This document shows positions 1 through 8,195 of a DNA stretch of 64,000 nucleotides, one piece after another (position 1 is the first letter of the stretch; each line of letters begins with the position of its first letter). The DNA comes from JAJYUU01 sp963822955 (GTDB taxonomy: Bacteria > Actinomycetota > Actinomycetes > Streptosporangiales > Streptosporangiaceae), in assembly GCA_963822955.1 (NCBI GenBank), contig CAWGJS010000008.1:806001-870000 (forward strand), written 5' to 3'. The translations under genes were made by a program, and so were the position numbers. The notes beneath the pieces were generated by a model. That model did not search any database, was not told the origin of the DNA, and saw only the letters and a program-made list of their open reading frames with translations.

Positions 1-237
1 CAGCGCGGGGGCTGCAGGCACCGGCGCAGCGCCGAGATTGCTCAGCCACGGCGCGATCACGGCAACTGCGATCGCCACCGCGGCCACGGCGGCCATGGCT
101 GCGACGGGCGCCAGGAACCGGGCGGCCGGGGCACGGCGGCGCGACGGCGGGTCGCGCAGCGGGCGAACGGTCTCCGGCTGAGCCAGTGCCGCCAGCTGAC
201 TCAGCTCGTGCCTGAGCCGGTCCTCCAGTTCCGTCAT
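1..237 (-). CDS. Putative membrane anti-sigma factor, C-terminus cut by window edge
   Basis: Seen: 79 codons read from ATG at 237 to the left edge without a stop. The first 35 residues are charged (starting MTELEDRLRHELSQL), followed by an Arg/Pro linker and one hydrophobic span (about residues 45-67), then an Ala/Pro-rich outer stretch. The start ATG overlaps the stop of the upstream sigma factor gene as ATGA. Known: genes translationally coupled behind ECF sigma factors commonly encode a single-pass anti-sigma factor with a cytoplasmic N-terminus. Inference: this is the membrane regulator of the neighbouring sigma factor. No zinc-binding HxxxCxxC motif is visible in the part present, so it may be a non-zinc type. 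The extracytoplasmic part lies outside the window. Confidence 0.6.
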   Translation of the reverse strand, partial: MTELEDRLRHELSQLAALAQPETVRPLRDPPSRRRAPAARFLAPVAAMAAVAAVAIAVAVIAPWLSNLGAAPVPAAPAL

Positions 238-866
238 CACTTCTCCTCGCCTATCGCGGCGGCGAGCGCGGCCAGTCCACGGCTCATGCACGCGCGGGCG
301 TTACTTGCGCTGATCCCGAGCGTCTCGGCGATCTCGGCCACGCTCAGGTCGGCGTAATACCGGAGCACCAGAACCTCGCGCTGACGGCGTGGCAACTGCC
401 CAAGAGCGGCCATTAGCTGGCCCCGGTCAGCAGTGGCCGCAGTGGCGTCCGGGACGGTCGCGTCGGCCGATTGCGCGACCCGCGGCCCGTACCTGCGGGA
501 AACCGCAGACCGGCGGTGCACCGATCGGCAGCCGTTAAGGACCGAGGAGCGGGCATAGGCCAGCGCCCGACTCGGCTCCCGAAGGACGCGCCAGCGACGG
601 TGCAGCCGTTCAAAGCAGTCCTGCACGACGTCCTCGGCGGTAGCCAAGTCACCCACCATCACTACCGCCAGGCGCACGAGTTCCAGGTGATGGTCGCGGT
701 ACAGGTTAGCGACCGACAACGCTACGTCGGCGTCACCCTGGCTGCGCTGGATCGTGCCCTTCCGTGGCGCGGTGTCGTCCGGCCCCGGGGACATATCCAT
801 CGTGACATCCACATTGGAGAGACGCTCGGCGTGGCCGGATCGCTGCGCCTTGGGCGGCACTACCAT
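237..866 (-). CDS. ECF-type RNA polymerase sigma factor
   Basis: Directs RNA polymerase to a specific promoter set. Seen: 209 residues. Region 2 lies at about residues 55-110 (LYRDHHLELVRLAVVMVGD, then AEDVVQDCFERLHRRW), and region 4 at about 155-205 with the helix-turn-helix LSVAEIAETLGISASNARA. The first 45 residues are an unconserved extension, so an internal ATG (residue 23 or 25) is an equally possible start. The gene is coupled by an ATGA overlap to the membrane protein downstream, which supports a sigma/anti-sigma pair. Promoter targets cannot be read from the sequence. The intergenic region to the divergent gene at 943 holds a 12-bp palindrome that could be an autoregulatory site (inference). 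Confidence 0.88.
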   Translation of the reverse strand: MVVPPKAQRSGHAERLSNVDVTMDMSPGPDDTAPRKGTIQRSQGDADVALSVANLYRDHHLELVRLAVVMVGDLATAEDVVQDCFERLHRRWRVLREPSRALAYARSSVLNGCRSVHRRSAVSRRYGPRVAQSADATVPDATAATADRGQLMAALGQLPRRQREVLVLRYYADLSVAEIAETLGISASNARACMSRGLAALAAAIGEEK

Positions 867-904
867 TGGCGGGCCCTAAAACCAGGCAGGGTCCTGGCCA
901 TGAG

Positions 905-916
905 CAGGTTAACCTG
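905..916. promoter_or_regulatory. Palindrome between divergent sigma factor and membrane gene
   Basis: Perfect 12-bp inverted repeat CAGGTTAACCTG in the 76-bp gap between the divergent starts at 866 and 943. Its position suits an operator or sigma recognition element, but no known binding motif is recognised. Confidence 0.35.
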
Positions 917-942
917 GTCTCAGTTTGCTCGAGGAGAAACGT

Positions 943-1458
943 GTGGCTCCCTCAGACGGGCTCACCAAGGCCGAGCTGCGGCGTCAGCGGCGCATCGGCC
1001 GTGAGCAGGCCGAGGCGCGGCAGCGACGGCGGCTTGAGCTGAGCCATGACGTAGTGGCGCTGGCAGGAGCGCTGGCCGCGATGGCCATCATCGCCGTCGC
1101 GTTCGCTGTCGGGCCGGCTATCGCTGCTGCCAGGGGCGAAGGCGCGGCCGGCACTTTCACCATCGGATACGAGCAGTGCCCGCGGAGGGTGGGCTGTACC
1201 TGGTTCGGCACCTTTGTGTCCCGCAGCGGACAGGTCAGGCCGGGCGTCCCCTACGACGGAAGCCTGCCCACCGGCGCGCAGCCCGGTGACCGGATCCCGG
1301 CCATCTTCCCCGGCGGTCAGGATGCGGTGTTCCCGCCGCACGACTCGCACTACTGGGTATCGGCAGTCCTCCTGACGCTCGTAGTGGGCGCAGCGGTCGG
1401 GCTCGGGCTGTGGGTCAGCCCGATCGCCGAAGGCAGGCGTCGAGCCCGGCTTGCGTGA
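943..1458 (+). CDS. Two-span membrane protein of unknown function
   Basis: I do not recognise a family. Seen: GTG start at 943, chosen because GAGGAG (931-936) lies 6 bases upstream; an in-frame TTG at 925 would add six residues but lacks such a site. The product has 171 residues: a charged N-terminal helix (about 1-40), a transmembrane span (about 42-62), an outer domain with two cysteines (sequence YEQCPRRVGCTW), which could form a disulfide, and a second span near residues 140-160 ending in an Arg-rich tail. It is divergent from the sigma factor and is followed by another small membrane protein, so the two may be co-transcribed. Related short proteins with a DUF3592-like topology exist in actinobacteria, but I cannot assign one confidently. 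Confidence 0.6.
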   Translation: MAPSDGLTKAELRRQRRIGREQAEARQRRRLELSHDVVALAGALAAMAIIAVAFAVGPAIAAARGEGAAGTFTIGYEQCPRRVGCTWFGTFVSRSGQVRPGVPYDGSLPTGAQPGDRIPAIFPGGQDAVFPPHDSHYWVSAVLLTLVVGAAVGLGLWVSPIAEGRRRARLA

Positions 1459-1499
1459 CCAGGGAACGAAGCCAGGGCACGCAGAAAGCGAGATCACAT

Positions 1500-1850
1500 G
1501 TGAGCCTGAGCTTGCTGTATCACTGCGGCGGTGCTGCCCTTGGCCTGGTGGCCGGATGCTCATGGGAGCTCGCCGCTATCAGGCGCCGCGTTGGCAAGAC
1601 GGCGGCTCATGTCGTGAGGATCATCGCGTGGGTCTTGGTCGGCGTATCCCTGGCCGCTGTCGCCAGCGAGATCCCGAAGGGCTCGCAGTTCGTCCCGGCT
1701 GGATGGATCCTGATCCTTCAGTTCGTGCCGCTCGCAGTGGGGTTCGTCATCCTGGTGGTCACTTTCCGCGCGGCCGGATACTCCAAGCGCACCCAGGATG
1801 CTCTGGCCGCCCAGGGCCGGCATGCGCGGCAAGACCCCCGCAGCCATTAG
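1500..1850 (+). CDS. Small membrane protein, function unknown
   Basis: Seen: 116 residues from GTG 1500 (start VSLSLLYHCGGAALGLVAGC); no strong ribosome-binding site is present and a longer start at 1410 would overlap the previous gene. Three hydrophobic segments are visible: about residues 5-22, 42-62 and 72-95, with a basic tail. It lies 41 bp behind the membrane gene at 943-1458 on the same strand. No family recognised. It ends 22 bp before the convergent SRPBCC gene and no terminator hairpin is evident between them. Confidence 0.45.
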   Translation: MSLSLLYHCGGAALGLVAGCSWELAAIRRRVGKTAAHVVRIIAWVLVGVSLAAVASEIPKGSQFVPAGWILILQFVPLAVGFVILVVTFRAAGYSKRTQDALAAQGRHARQDPRSH

Positions 1851-1872
1851 CGGCCTTAAGGCGACAGCTCTG

Positions 1873-2364
1873 CTAGCTCCACCAGACAGGCATGGGTCGT
1901 TCGTGCACTCTCGCAACTGTTTCGGCGAAGCGGCCGATCACCGGTTCCCAGCCGGAGTCGTAGCCCTCGCGTGCGGAAGCGCCGTCGGGGCGACGTTCCC
2001 AGCCTGAGTGAACGAGACGTACCACGGTGCTGCCGGGCCCGTTCTGGGTGAACGTCACCTCGACGCGCGTCGCCTCAGCCTCAGGAGTGCCGGCGTGCCA
2101 GGTGAAGGCAACCCGGTGAGGCGGCTCCCATTCGGTGACAGTCCCCCACACCGAGGTGGTGCCATCCGCCAGCGTCTCGATGATCTCGCCGCCGACGCCG
2201 TGGCCGAAGGCGACGACCACGGCATGCTGAAGGCCGACCGAGTGAGTCTTCAGCGGCCACCACTCCTGGATGTGTGCGGTGAACAGCTCGAATGCGCGCT
2301 GCGGGGCTGCAGGGACGGTGACAGACTTACGAACCGGCTCGACCGAGGTCAGGTTGCCAGGCAT
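1873..2364 (-). CDS. SRPBCC / AHSA1-type ligand-binding protein
   Basis: Seen: 163 residues with the AHSA1 pattern: RKSVTVPAAPQRAFELFT at the N-terminus, EWWPLKTHSVG, a central WGTVTEWEPPHRVAFTWH and a C-terminal SGWEPVIGRFAE helix. Known: this START-like fold binds hydrophobic ligands or acts as a small-molecule enzyme; in actinobacteria it is frequently paired with an ArsR-family repressor. Here it starts 28 bp behind an ArsR gene on the same strand, so the two form a probable two-gene operon in which the repressor controls its partner. The ligand is unknown. Confidence 0.8.
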   Translation of the reverse strand: MPGNLTSVEPVRKSVTVPAAPQRAFELFTAHIQEWWPLKTHSVGLQHAVVVAFGHGVGGEIIETLADGTTSVWGTVTEWEPPHRVAFTWHAGTPEAEATRVEVTFTQNGPGSTVVRLVHSGWERRPDGASAREGYDSGWEPVIGRFAETVARVHERPMPVWWS

Positions 2365-2392
2365 GAGAAAGCTCCTCTTATTCGTGATCCAA

Positions 2393-2749
2393 CTACGTAC
2401 TGCTGCCGGCGTTGTCTTCGCGGACCCGCTGGGCGTAGCGGTCGAGAGCTGTCTCCCAGAAGTCGTCCAGCCAGGCGCGCAGCTCGCTCAGCCCGGCCGG
2501 GTCGAGCCGGTACACATTGCGAGTGCCAAGTTCGGAGTAGCTGACCAGGCCGCTGCGCCGCAGCACGGTCAGGTGCTGAGAGACTGCCGGGCGGCTAACG
2601 GGCATCGCCGCCGCCAGTTCGCTTACCGAGGATGGGCCCGCCCGGAGAAGGTACACGATCTGACGGCGGGTGCGGTCCCCCAGTGCCTCAAGGACCGCTT
2701 CGTAAGTTTCCACGAACCGTAAGTTCTCACGAACGAAGATTTCGGTCAA
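2393..2749 (-). CDS. ArsR/SmtB-family transcriptional regulator
   Basis: Winged helix-turn-helix repressor. Seen: ALGDRTRRQIVYLLRAGPSS, then SELAAAMPVSRPAVSQHLTV (recognition helix) and a wing with LVSYSELGTRNVYRLD; 118 residues. No metal-binding ELCVC motif is present in the recognition helix, so a metal-sensing role is unlikely; it fits the group that is paired with AHSA1-domain proteins. A GTG at codon 14 (FVETYEAV) is a plausible alternative start, which would give a 105-residue protein typical for this family. The gene precedes the SRPBCC gene by 28 bp. Confidence 0.85.
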   Translation of the reverse strand: MTEIFVRENLRFVETYEAVLEALGDRTRRQIVYLLRAGPSSVSELAAAMPVSRPAVSQHLTVLRRSGLVSYSELGTRNVYRLDPAGLSELRAWLDDFWETALDRYAQRVREDNAGSST

Positions 2750-2824
2750 GCCCAGACCAAGGCGAACGCGCGGTAAGTGGAGATAGGTTCCGCGTGATTG
2801 GACGACGCACCGAGCCGCGCACGA

Positions 2825-2845
2825 TGCGCGGTGCGCGGTGCGCGG
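2825..2845. repeat. Three tandem TGCGCGG heptamers
   Basis: TGCGCGG occurs three times in perfect head-to-tail order in the gap upstream of the ArsR gene. It may be a slippage-prone microsatellite; no coding frame is supported here. Confidence 0.6.
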
Positions 2846-2974
2846 TGCACTGTTCCCCCCGGGACGACATGAACTGCGGTCCTCGGCCTCGTGGTGTCAG
2901 GGACCGCGACATTCACCGTCCGGGGAAGCCCTGGGCCAGCGACAGTTCGGCGATAGACCGGCTAACGTTTGAGC

Positions 2975-3592
2975 ATGTCGCCCCCAGCCCAGCCGGCTAG
3001 CGGCCGCCGCTCTGGGCGGCCCGGCTGGAGCGATGCCGCCGGGTGCCTGGCGTATCACCTCAGCTGGCCCGCGGTGCTGTGGGCGCCGGGCGAGCTCGGG
3101 CGGCATCTTGGAGCGTTCGTCACCACGGTCCTCTATCTGATGCTGCTGCTCGTTGTCGCGCTCATCCGGATGCGACAGATTCATCGGCGCGGGCAGACCG
3201 TTCCCGAAGCTCTCGCGGCTGCCCGGAGCGAGCGTCAGCACAGGGCAGCCATGCGTCGGCGCGCTCGCGAGGATGCGGCAGCGCTACCGTGGCTGAAGGA
3301 CACCCAGCTGAGTCCCGCCGGCCAGCCAGGCGTACTGATTAGTCCGGCCCCGGATGCTCCGGCGTACTTTGCCGGCGGTTACGACGTCGTGCTTGACTCA
3401 GCCGGCGACCGGAAGATTCAGGTAACCCAGCGGATCAGTAAGCTGACCCAGCTCCCGCTGAAGGACGCCAAGGATCTCGTCGATGGCGCCCCGGTACCTG
3501 TGCTGCGGGTCCCGGACAGGCAGATGGCCCTGGCAGCCATGTCCGTCCTCGAAGCGGCGGGCGCGTCGGTGTCAATCACCGATCCCAGCTAG
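2975..3592 (+). CDS. Membrane protein with C-terminal ribosomal L7/L12-like domain
   Basis: Seen: 205 residues from ATG 2975 (a TTG two codons upstream is possible). One strong transmembrane segment lies near residues 45-66 (GAFVTTVLYLMLLLVVALI), followed by a charged Arg-rich helix. The last 70 residues (YDVVLDSAGDRKIQVTQRIS, then TQLPLKDAKDLVDGAP) follow the pattern of the L7/L12 C-terminal domain, including the KDAKDLVD helix and the alternating helix-strand end. Known: this domain recruits translation factors in the ribosomal stalk, but stand-alone copies fused to other domains occur in actinobacteria with unknown function. It is not the ribosomal protein itself, since the dimerisation domain is absent. 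Confidence 0.65.
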   Translation: MSPPAQPASGRRSGRPGWSDAAGCLAYHLSWPAVLWAPGELGRHLGAFVTTVLYLMLLLVVALIRMRQIHRRGQTVPEALAAARSERQHRAAMRRRAREDAAALPWLKDTQLSPAGQPGVLISPAPDAPAYFAGGYDVVLDSAGDRKIQVTQRISKLTQLPLKDAKDLVDGAPVPVLRVPDRQMALAAMSVLEAAGASVSITDPS

Positions 3593-3803
3593 ATCGAGAG
3601 CAGTGCTTTTGCGTGCCGCTAGCGCCCGTGTAACAGCAGGGTCCCAGGGGAGAGGCTGATCTTCACGTCGGCCAGCACCCTGCCGGGACCGGGCGCGACC
3701 GGCCAATTACGATGTTGACTGGTCGCCGGGCGTGCTCAGCCTGCTTGAATCGGGTACTTTGCCCGGCTTGCTGGGGGATGGACAACCGACAGGGGGCGAT
3801 CAG

Positions 3804-4553
3804 ATGACGACGGCTGTACAGGACAGGGGCACGGTAATCGTCACCGGGGCCAGCCGGGGCATAGGTGCCGCGATCGCTAATCGGCTGGCTGATGATGGCT
3901 ACAGCGTGGTCGTCAACTATGCGGCCGACGCCGACGGGGCCGAGTCGGTGGCTTCCGGCATCAGCGCCAACGGCGGCCGCGCCCTGACCGCACAAGCCGA
4001 CGTCGCGTCCGAGGATGACGTCGAGGCGATGTTCGAGCGGGCCAAGCAGCTGGGCCCGATCACGGCGCTGGTCAATAATGCCGGATCAGCGGGCGAACGG
4101 GGGCGCATCGACGACCAGGCGGCAGACGACCTGACCCGGCTCATGCAGGTGAACGTCGTGGGGCCGATGGTGTGCGCGAAGCATGCCGTCCGGGCAATGT
4201 CGACGGCGCACGGCGGGAACGGCGGATCGATCGTGACGCTGGCCTCCATCGCGGCGAAGGCTCCGCCCGGCGCGACAGGCCTTGTTCCCTATGAGGCAAC
4301 GAAGGGCGCCATGGTGACATTCGCGCGCGGCCTGTCCAACGAGGTCGCTGCAGAGGGAATCCGGTCCAACAGCGTCTCGCCGGGCGTTATCGATACGGAG
4401 ATGGCGTTTGACGAGGTGAGAGACATGGGACGGCAAGGTCCGCTGGGGCGACTGGGCCGCCCTGAGGAGATCGCGGCCATAGTGTCGTGGCTCCTCTCGG
4501 CGGAGGCATCGTTCGTCACCGGTACGGACATCACTGTCTCAGGGGGCATCTGA
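3804..4553 (+). CDS. SDR-family oxidoreductase, FabG-like
   Basis: NAD(P)-dependent alcohol/ketone oxidoreductase. Seen: 249 residues from ATG 3804, preceded by AGGGGG; upstream in-frame starts lack a site. Cofactor motif TGASRGIG (about residues 14-21), NNAG motif, catalytic Ser in TLASIAA and the YEATK Tyr-Lys pair, and the C-terminal GxxDITVSGGI end typical of the classical 250-residue SDRs. The substrate is not determinable. The NTF2-like gene 34 bp downstream is on the same strand and probably co-transcribed. No other fatty-acid synthesis gene lies nearby, so a specialised reductase is more likely than the housekeeping FabG. Confidence 0.85.
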   Translation: MTTAVQDRGTVIVTGASRGIGAAIANRLADDGYSVVVNYAADADGAESVASGISANGGRALTAQADVASEDDVEAMFERAKQLGPITALVNNAGSAGERGRIDDQAADDLTRLMQVNVVGPMVCAKHAVRAMSTAHGGNGGSIVTLASIAAKAPPGATGLVPYEATKGAMVTFARGLSNEVAAEGIRSNSVSPGVIDTEMAFDEVRDMGRQGPLGRLGRPEEIAAIVSWLLSAEASFVTGTDITVSGGI

Positions 4554-4587
4554 CCAGCCGGAGCCGGCAACGCCCAGGGAGGATGCG

Positions 4588-4935
4588 ATGACGCGCACAC
4601 CGCAAGAAGTGCTCGCCCATCACAGCCAGGCACTTGGTGCCGCGGATCTCGATGAGATCGTCGCCGACTTCGCTGACGACGCCGTAGTGATCACGCCCGC
4701 TGGGGTGAAGCGCGGCAAGCAGGGCGTCAGGGAAGCCTTCACGGAGCTGCTTGCCGAACTGCCAGACGCAGCGTGGGACGTGAAGAGGCATGTCGACGCG
4801 GACGGCGTGGTCCTGCTGGCATGGACTGCGGAGACTGCCGGATCGCGTGCAGATGATGGCGTCGACACGCTGGTGGTTCAGGACGGCATGATCCGCGTGC
4901 AGACGGTGAACTACACCCTGCAGCGCAAGGGCTGA
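4588..4935 (+). CDS. NTF2-like / SnoaL-like domain protein
   Basis: Seen: 115 residues beginning MTRTPQEVLAHHSQALGAAD, with the cone-shaped alpha+beta barrel pattern of the SnoaL/ketosteroid-isomerase-like superfamily: an N-terminal helix, FADDAVVITPAGVKRGKQGV, then beta strands ending in TLVVQDGMIRVQTVNY. Known: members are isomerases, cyclases or ligand-binding proteins. It follows an SDR by 34 bp. The catalytic Asp pair of ketosteroid isomerase cannot be assigned confidently. RBS GGGAGG lies about 8 bases upstream of the ATG. Confidence 0.75.
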   Translation: MTRTPQEVLAHHSQALGAADLDEIVADFADDAVVITPAGVKRGKQGVREAFTELLAELPDAAWDVKRHVDADGVVLLAWTAETAGSRADDGVDTLVVQDGMIRVQTVNYTLQRKG

Positions 4936-4943
4936 GGAAGGCC

Positions 4944-4976
4944 GCGCGCGGCCGGCGCTAGGTGCCGGCCGCGCGC
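4944..4976. terminator. Bidirectional terminator hairpin
   Basis: Perfect 13-bp inverted repeat (GCGCGCGGCCGGC and its complement) around a 7-base loop, placed between the convergent NTF2-like gene (ending 4935) and GH12 gene (ending 4988). There is no U-tract, as usual for high-GC actinobacteria. Confidence 0.75.
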
Positions 4977-4987
4977 AGTCCTGGCAC

Positions 4988-5776
4988 CTACCGCCTGGTC
5001 GTCAGGCTGTAGTTCGTGACTGTGAAGTTCATCGGGGTCCCGCCTGTGGAGCAGATCTCCCAGCCGAAGTTCACTTGCGTGAGCGAGTCAGATGAGCTGA
5101 GGTACCCGTGACTCACTAGCCAGTTCATGGTCTTGAGCAGGTGGATCTTGCCCCGCTGCTTCTGCTTGCCCTGCAGCGCGAAGGTGAACATCGAGTTGCC
5201 GCTCTGCCAGACCGCGAACTTCTTCCCGTAGATGTTCGCCCTGGCGACGATGCTCCCGGCTGGTCGCTGGCCGTGGTTGTCGACCCATACCATGATTTCG
5301 ATGCTGTAGTTGTTCAGCCAGATGTCGTAGGCGGCCTCAGCATCGAAGTCGGACACTGACGGCATCCGCTCGGCGTAGCTGCTCCAGAGCCCGTGCAGTG
5401 AGCCGAGGGTGGTGTTGCTGTAATTCTCTTGAACTGATGGATATGTCTTCACGCTCGTGCTGTCCGGCTGAGTGGACTGCGCACCCCAGTGCTTGTAGGA
5501 GTCGCCCCATATTGTCTGGGGACCAGCAGCCGACGTATTCCATTCATTGTTGTAAAGGTCGAATTTGCCGGTGTTCCAGGTTCCGAACGGAGCGCTCGAT
5601 TCCCATCGGGGATTTGCCGGAATGGATGCGTTGGCGGGAATCGACGACGCGAGCACTGCGAGTCCTGGTGCGACGACCACCGTCACTGCCAGGATCGCCA
5701 GCCTGCGGCTCGGCTTTGCGAACGCGGCAGCCGTGACCGTCGTCAGGCGTCGGCGCGGCTTTGCATGCGAGGACAT
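4988..5776 (-). CDS. Secreted glycoside hydrolase family 12 protein (endoglucanase/xyloglucanase type)
   Basis: Probably cleaves beta-1,4-glucan or xyloglucan outside the cell. Seen: 262 residues; a basic N-terminus and hydrophobic segment at about 27-45 ending in ANA form a signal peptide. The family-12 layout is present: FDLYNNEWNTSAAGPQTIW, DAEAAYDIWLNN, then the nucleophile region SIEIMVWVD (Glu160) and the acid/base region VNFGWEI (Glu240). Both catalytic glutamates are therefore retained. Length after signal cleavage is about 212 residues, as usual for GH12 catalytic domains, with no carbohydrate-binding module. It is a single gene on its strand, with a palindrome about 150 bp upstream. 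Confidence 0.82.
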   Translation of the reverse strand: MSSHAKPRRRLTTVTAAAFAKPSRRLAILAVTVVVAPGLAVLASSIPANASIPANPRWESSAPFGTWNTGKFDLYNNEWNTSAAGPQTIWGDSYKHWGAQSTQPDSTSVKTYPSVQENYSNTTLGSLHGLWSSYAERMPSVSDFDAEAAYDIWLNNYSIEIMVWVDNHGQRPAGSIVARANIYGKKFAVWQSGNSMFTFALQGKQKQRGKIHLLKTMNWLVSHGYLSSSDSLTQVNFGWEICSTGGTPMNFTVTNYSLTTRR

Positions 5777-5921
5777 TTAAGGGCCTCTTTCGAAAGTCGG
5801 GATCCTCGCTGACCGCCCGGCATAATTCGCCTGGGGGCAATGGGTCATCACGCCGCATAGGGGCCTGTCAGCCGATGAGCCGGATCTCTTATGTCGTATG
5901 GGGGTCCTGTTGTGCAGGGAT

Positions 5922-5934
5922 ACGCTAACAGCGT
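5922..5934. promoter_or_regulatory. Inverted repeat upstream of GH12 gene
   Basis: ACGCT-AAC-AGCGT, about 146 bp upstream of the GH12 start, inside an AT-richer stretch (5880-5990). The position would suit a LacI- or TetR-type operator, but the motif is not one I recognise. Confidence 0.3.
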
Positions 5935-6059
5935 TAAGCGAATCTCGGATGCATAACAGCGAAATCTCGAAGGAATCCCGGCGCGAATTATTGCGGCAAG
6001 CACCCCCGGCCAGGGTTGACGAATCCAGGGGGCCGGGCCTGCGCGCAGGCGGTCAGTGA

Positions 6060-7035
6060 CTACTTGCCGGTCAGCGCCTTCGACCAGTTGGTCGGGTAGT
6101 TCGACGGAACCATGCCGAATGTCGAGGCGCTCCCGTTGAACGGACTCCGGGGGACTCCGAGAGTCACGAGCAGATTCTCGAAGTTCATGCCGACCGCGGA
6201 GGGGAACGGGCCCTGCCCGCTGATGCCGCCAGCTGCCGGCATCTGCGATTCCGCGGTGGAGCTGTCTGCCGTCGCCCACCCTGTCTCGATGCCGGCGCTG
6301 CCGTTGTACATCTTGGCAATCTCCGTGGTCGACGTGACGTGCTGTCCGACCTGGACTGTTGGCGTCACGTCCTCGGCGACATAGACAACCAGGCCCCTGG
6401 CAGGGCCGTTGGTCAGCTGGTAGGTGATCCAGCCGCCACCTGGCCAGCCGGGAGAGTCCCCCGTCGCGCCGGTTATGACAGCCTTGCCGAGCGCGTAGAT
6501 CGGGCCCGAGCCGCCATAATCGGCACCCATGTCGATCCGCTCGGCCAGCAGGCCAGTGATCGAGCGGAGCGGATTGAGGTAGACCGTGTTGGCAAGCTGC
6601 GGCTTCGCGGGCGCAGGCTTGCTAACTGCCGCAGCGCGGGAAAGCCGGCTTGGATGCATGAGTGCTGGCATGACTGCTCGGATGGCTGGCTATGGAACTG
6701 GCCGGGCTCGAGGGATTGATGCTAGGGACCGCCTTCCCGAAGGCGAGCCCGGCGCCGTTAGCGACCGTGCGGCCGAGGCCATCAGCCACAGCAGGAGTGC
6801 TGCCGATCATGGCCGTGCTCGCTGCAGTGTGGCCGGTGTGCCCGGGCAGATAAACGGCAGTCGCCGCGGCGGCTGCGCCGACAATCGCGAGCGTTCCGGT
6901 GATGGCCGCGAGCCGGCCGGACACCCGTCTCGGCCGGCCAGTTGCCGCCAGCTGCCGGCGGTGCCGCGGCGGTTCGACGAAGTTTGCGCGGGCAGAGTGG
7001 GGTTGCTTCCGGTGACGGGGAGCGGAATGGGACAC
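6060..7035 (-). pseudogene. Secreted M23-like (non-catalytic) protein, split by a frameshift
   Basis: Seen: GTG 7035 opens a frame with a basic N-terminus, a transmembrane or signal segment (ITGTLAIVGAAAAATAVYL) and a Ser/His/Pro-rich linker that stops at about 6622. A second frame continues from about 6650 to 6060 with a 170-residue domain beginning LANTVYLNPLRSITGLLAER. Shifting frame in the C/G-rich stretch near 6625-6650 joins both into one product of about 325 residues. The domain (IDMGADYGGSGPIYALGKA, later GWITYQLTNGPARGLVVYV) recalls degenerate LytM/M23 beta-sheet folds of actinobacterial secreted proteins, but the zinc-binding HxH pair is missing. A sequencing indel or real decay are both possible. 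Confidence 0.5.
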
Positions 7036-7665
7036 GACAAGCCTTCAGTCGGAGCGCATTCTCGCACTCTGCTGTCACCGTGGATGCTGGCGTGTCGACC
7101 AGCGGCGTGCGGACGCCATGCGGGTTCAGGGCGACCGAGTCACGGTTCGTAGCCGTCGCGCACGCTCGGTGCTATCGGGTCACCAGGATGCACCCGTTAC
7201 TCCTGTGGTGTGGCCCAAATGCTCAAGATAAAAGGGAAATATAACTCACGGGGTCGGAAAGATCACACCCATAAAAAGCGTTTAAGGTGTAAAATCGGAA
7301 TAACCTTCCGCTGCTCTCGGTGTCATGACGGCCGTCCGGAGGCTTGCGAGAGCCTGCTGCGTGCTGGAGCCTATGCGCTGCCACAGGTATGACGCGCCTG
7401 GCTACTGCGGCCGGCCGGCGTGATCGCGGTCACATCTCTCCGGCCCGTCGGCAGAAGAGTCTGATCCAGGAACGCGCCGAACCAGGAACCGTGGCCCCCT
7501 GGCTCATCCCGGATTCGGCCGACGTCAACGGCTCTCGCCTCAGTGGCTGGCGCCGACGTGACGTTCCCGTCATGATTCTGGTTCTCGCGGCAACTTTTCC
7601 CAGAGCCCAGGCAGTCATGGGATTGAAGCGAGCCACCCATCCGGACTGGCCAGGGCGGAGCAAGG
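7036..7665. other. 630-bp intergenic region with an AT-rich island
   Basis: No convincing gene. The stretch 7205-7315 is strikingly AT-rich against the surroundings and contains TATAACT and TAAAAT hexamer-like sites, so it may hold promoters for the sigma factor gene starting at 7666. A 60-codon frame at 7210-7392 has no recognisable product. Confidence 0.4.
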
Positions 7666-8193
7666 ATGTTCGAGGAGTTCGTCGCGGGCCGCGGCCAGGC
7701 GTTGCAACGGTTCGGCTACGCGCTGACCGGAGACTGGGGGCTCGCGGAAGATCTGCTGCAGACCGCGCTCGCGAGGGCGTATCCGCGGTGGCCGCGGATC
7801 CGGCGCGACGATCCCGAGGCGTACGTCCGCAAGATCATGGTGAACACCTGGTCGTCCTGGTGGCGTCGGCGGTGGCGCGGAGAGGTTCCGGCCGCGCAGC
7901 TGCCTGAGGCTGCCGGCCCTGACGAGGCGGCCGGCGTGGACAACCGTCAGGCGCTCCGGGCGGCGCTCGCGCAGTTGCCGCCGCGACAGCGTGCTGTCGT
8001 CGTGCTCCGTTACCACCAGGACCTGCCGGAAGCGCAGGTCGCGGCGCTGCTCGGTATTTCCGTCGGCACTGTGAAGAGCCAGGCCGCTAAGGCGCTTGCC
8101 GCGCTGCGGGCGCAGGCCGCGCTCGAGCCTTACCGGTCTGGCTCGGTCCAGGCCATGATGTCTGGCGGCGCGGCCGCCGTGGGAGGCGAGTGA
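7666..8193 (+). CDS. SigE-family ECF RNA polymerase sigma factor
   Basis: Seen: 175 residues with the SigE-type pattern of Streptomyces-like actinobacteria: FEEFVAGRGQALQRFGYALT, region 2 (LAEDLLQTALARAYPRW), and region 4 with LPPRQRAVVVLRYHQDLPEA followed by the helix-turn-helix QVAALLGISVGTVKSQAAKA. RBS-like GGGCGGAGCAAGG precedes the ATG. The stop TGA overlaps a GTG that opens the next gene, a membrane protein. Inference: that partner is its anti-sigma or signal-sensing protein. The region has no other recognisable regulon members. Confidence 0.88.
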   Translation: MFEEFVAGRGQALQRFGYALTGDWGLAEDLLQTALARAYPRWPRIRRDDPEAYVRKIMVNTWSSWWRRRWRGEVPAAQLPEAAGPDEAAGVDNRQALRAALAQLPPRQRAVVVLRYHQDLPEAQVAALLGISVGTVKSQAAKALAALRAQAALEPYRSGSVQAMMSGGAAAVGGE

Positions 8194-8195
8194 AC

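Noticed and set aside
7210..7392. 60-codon basic frame in the AT-rich island
   Set aside because: No RBS, no recognisable domain and composition explained by local AT-richness.
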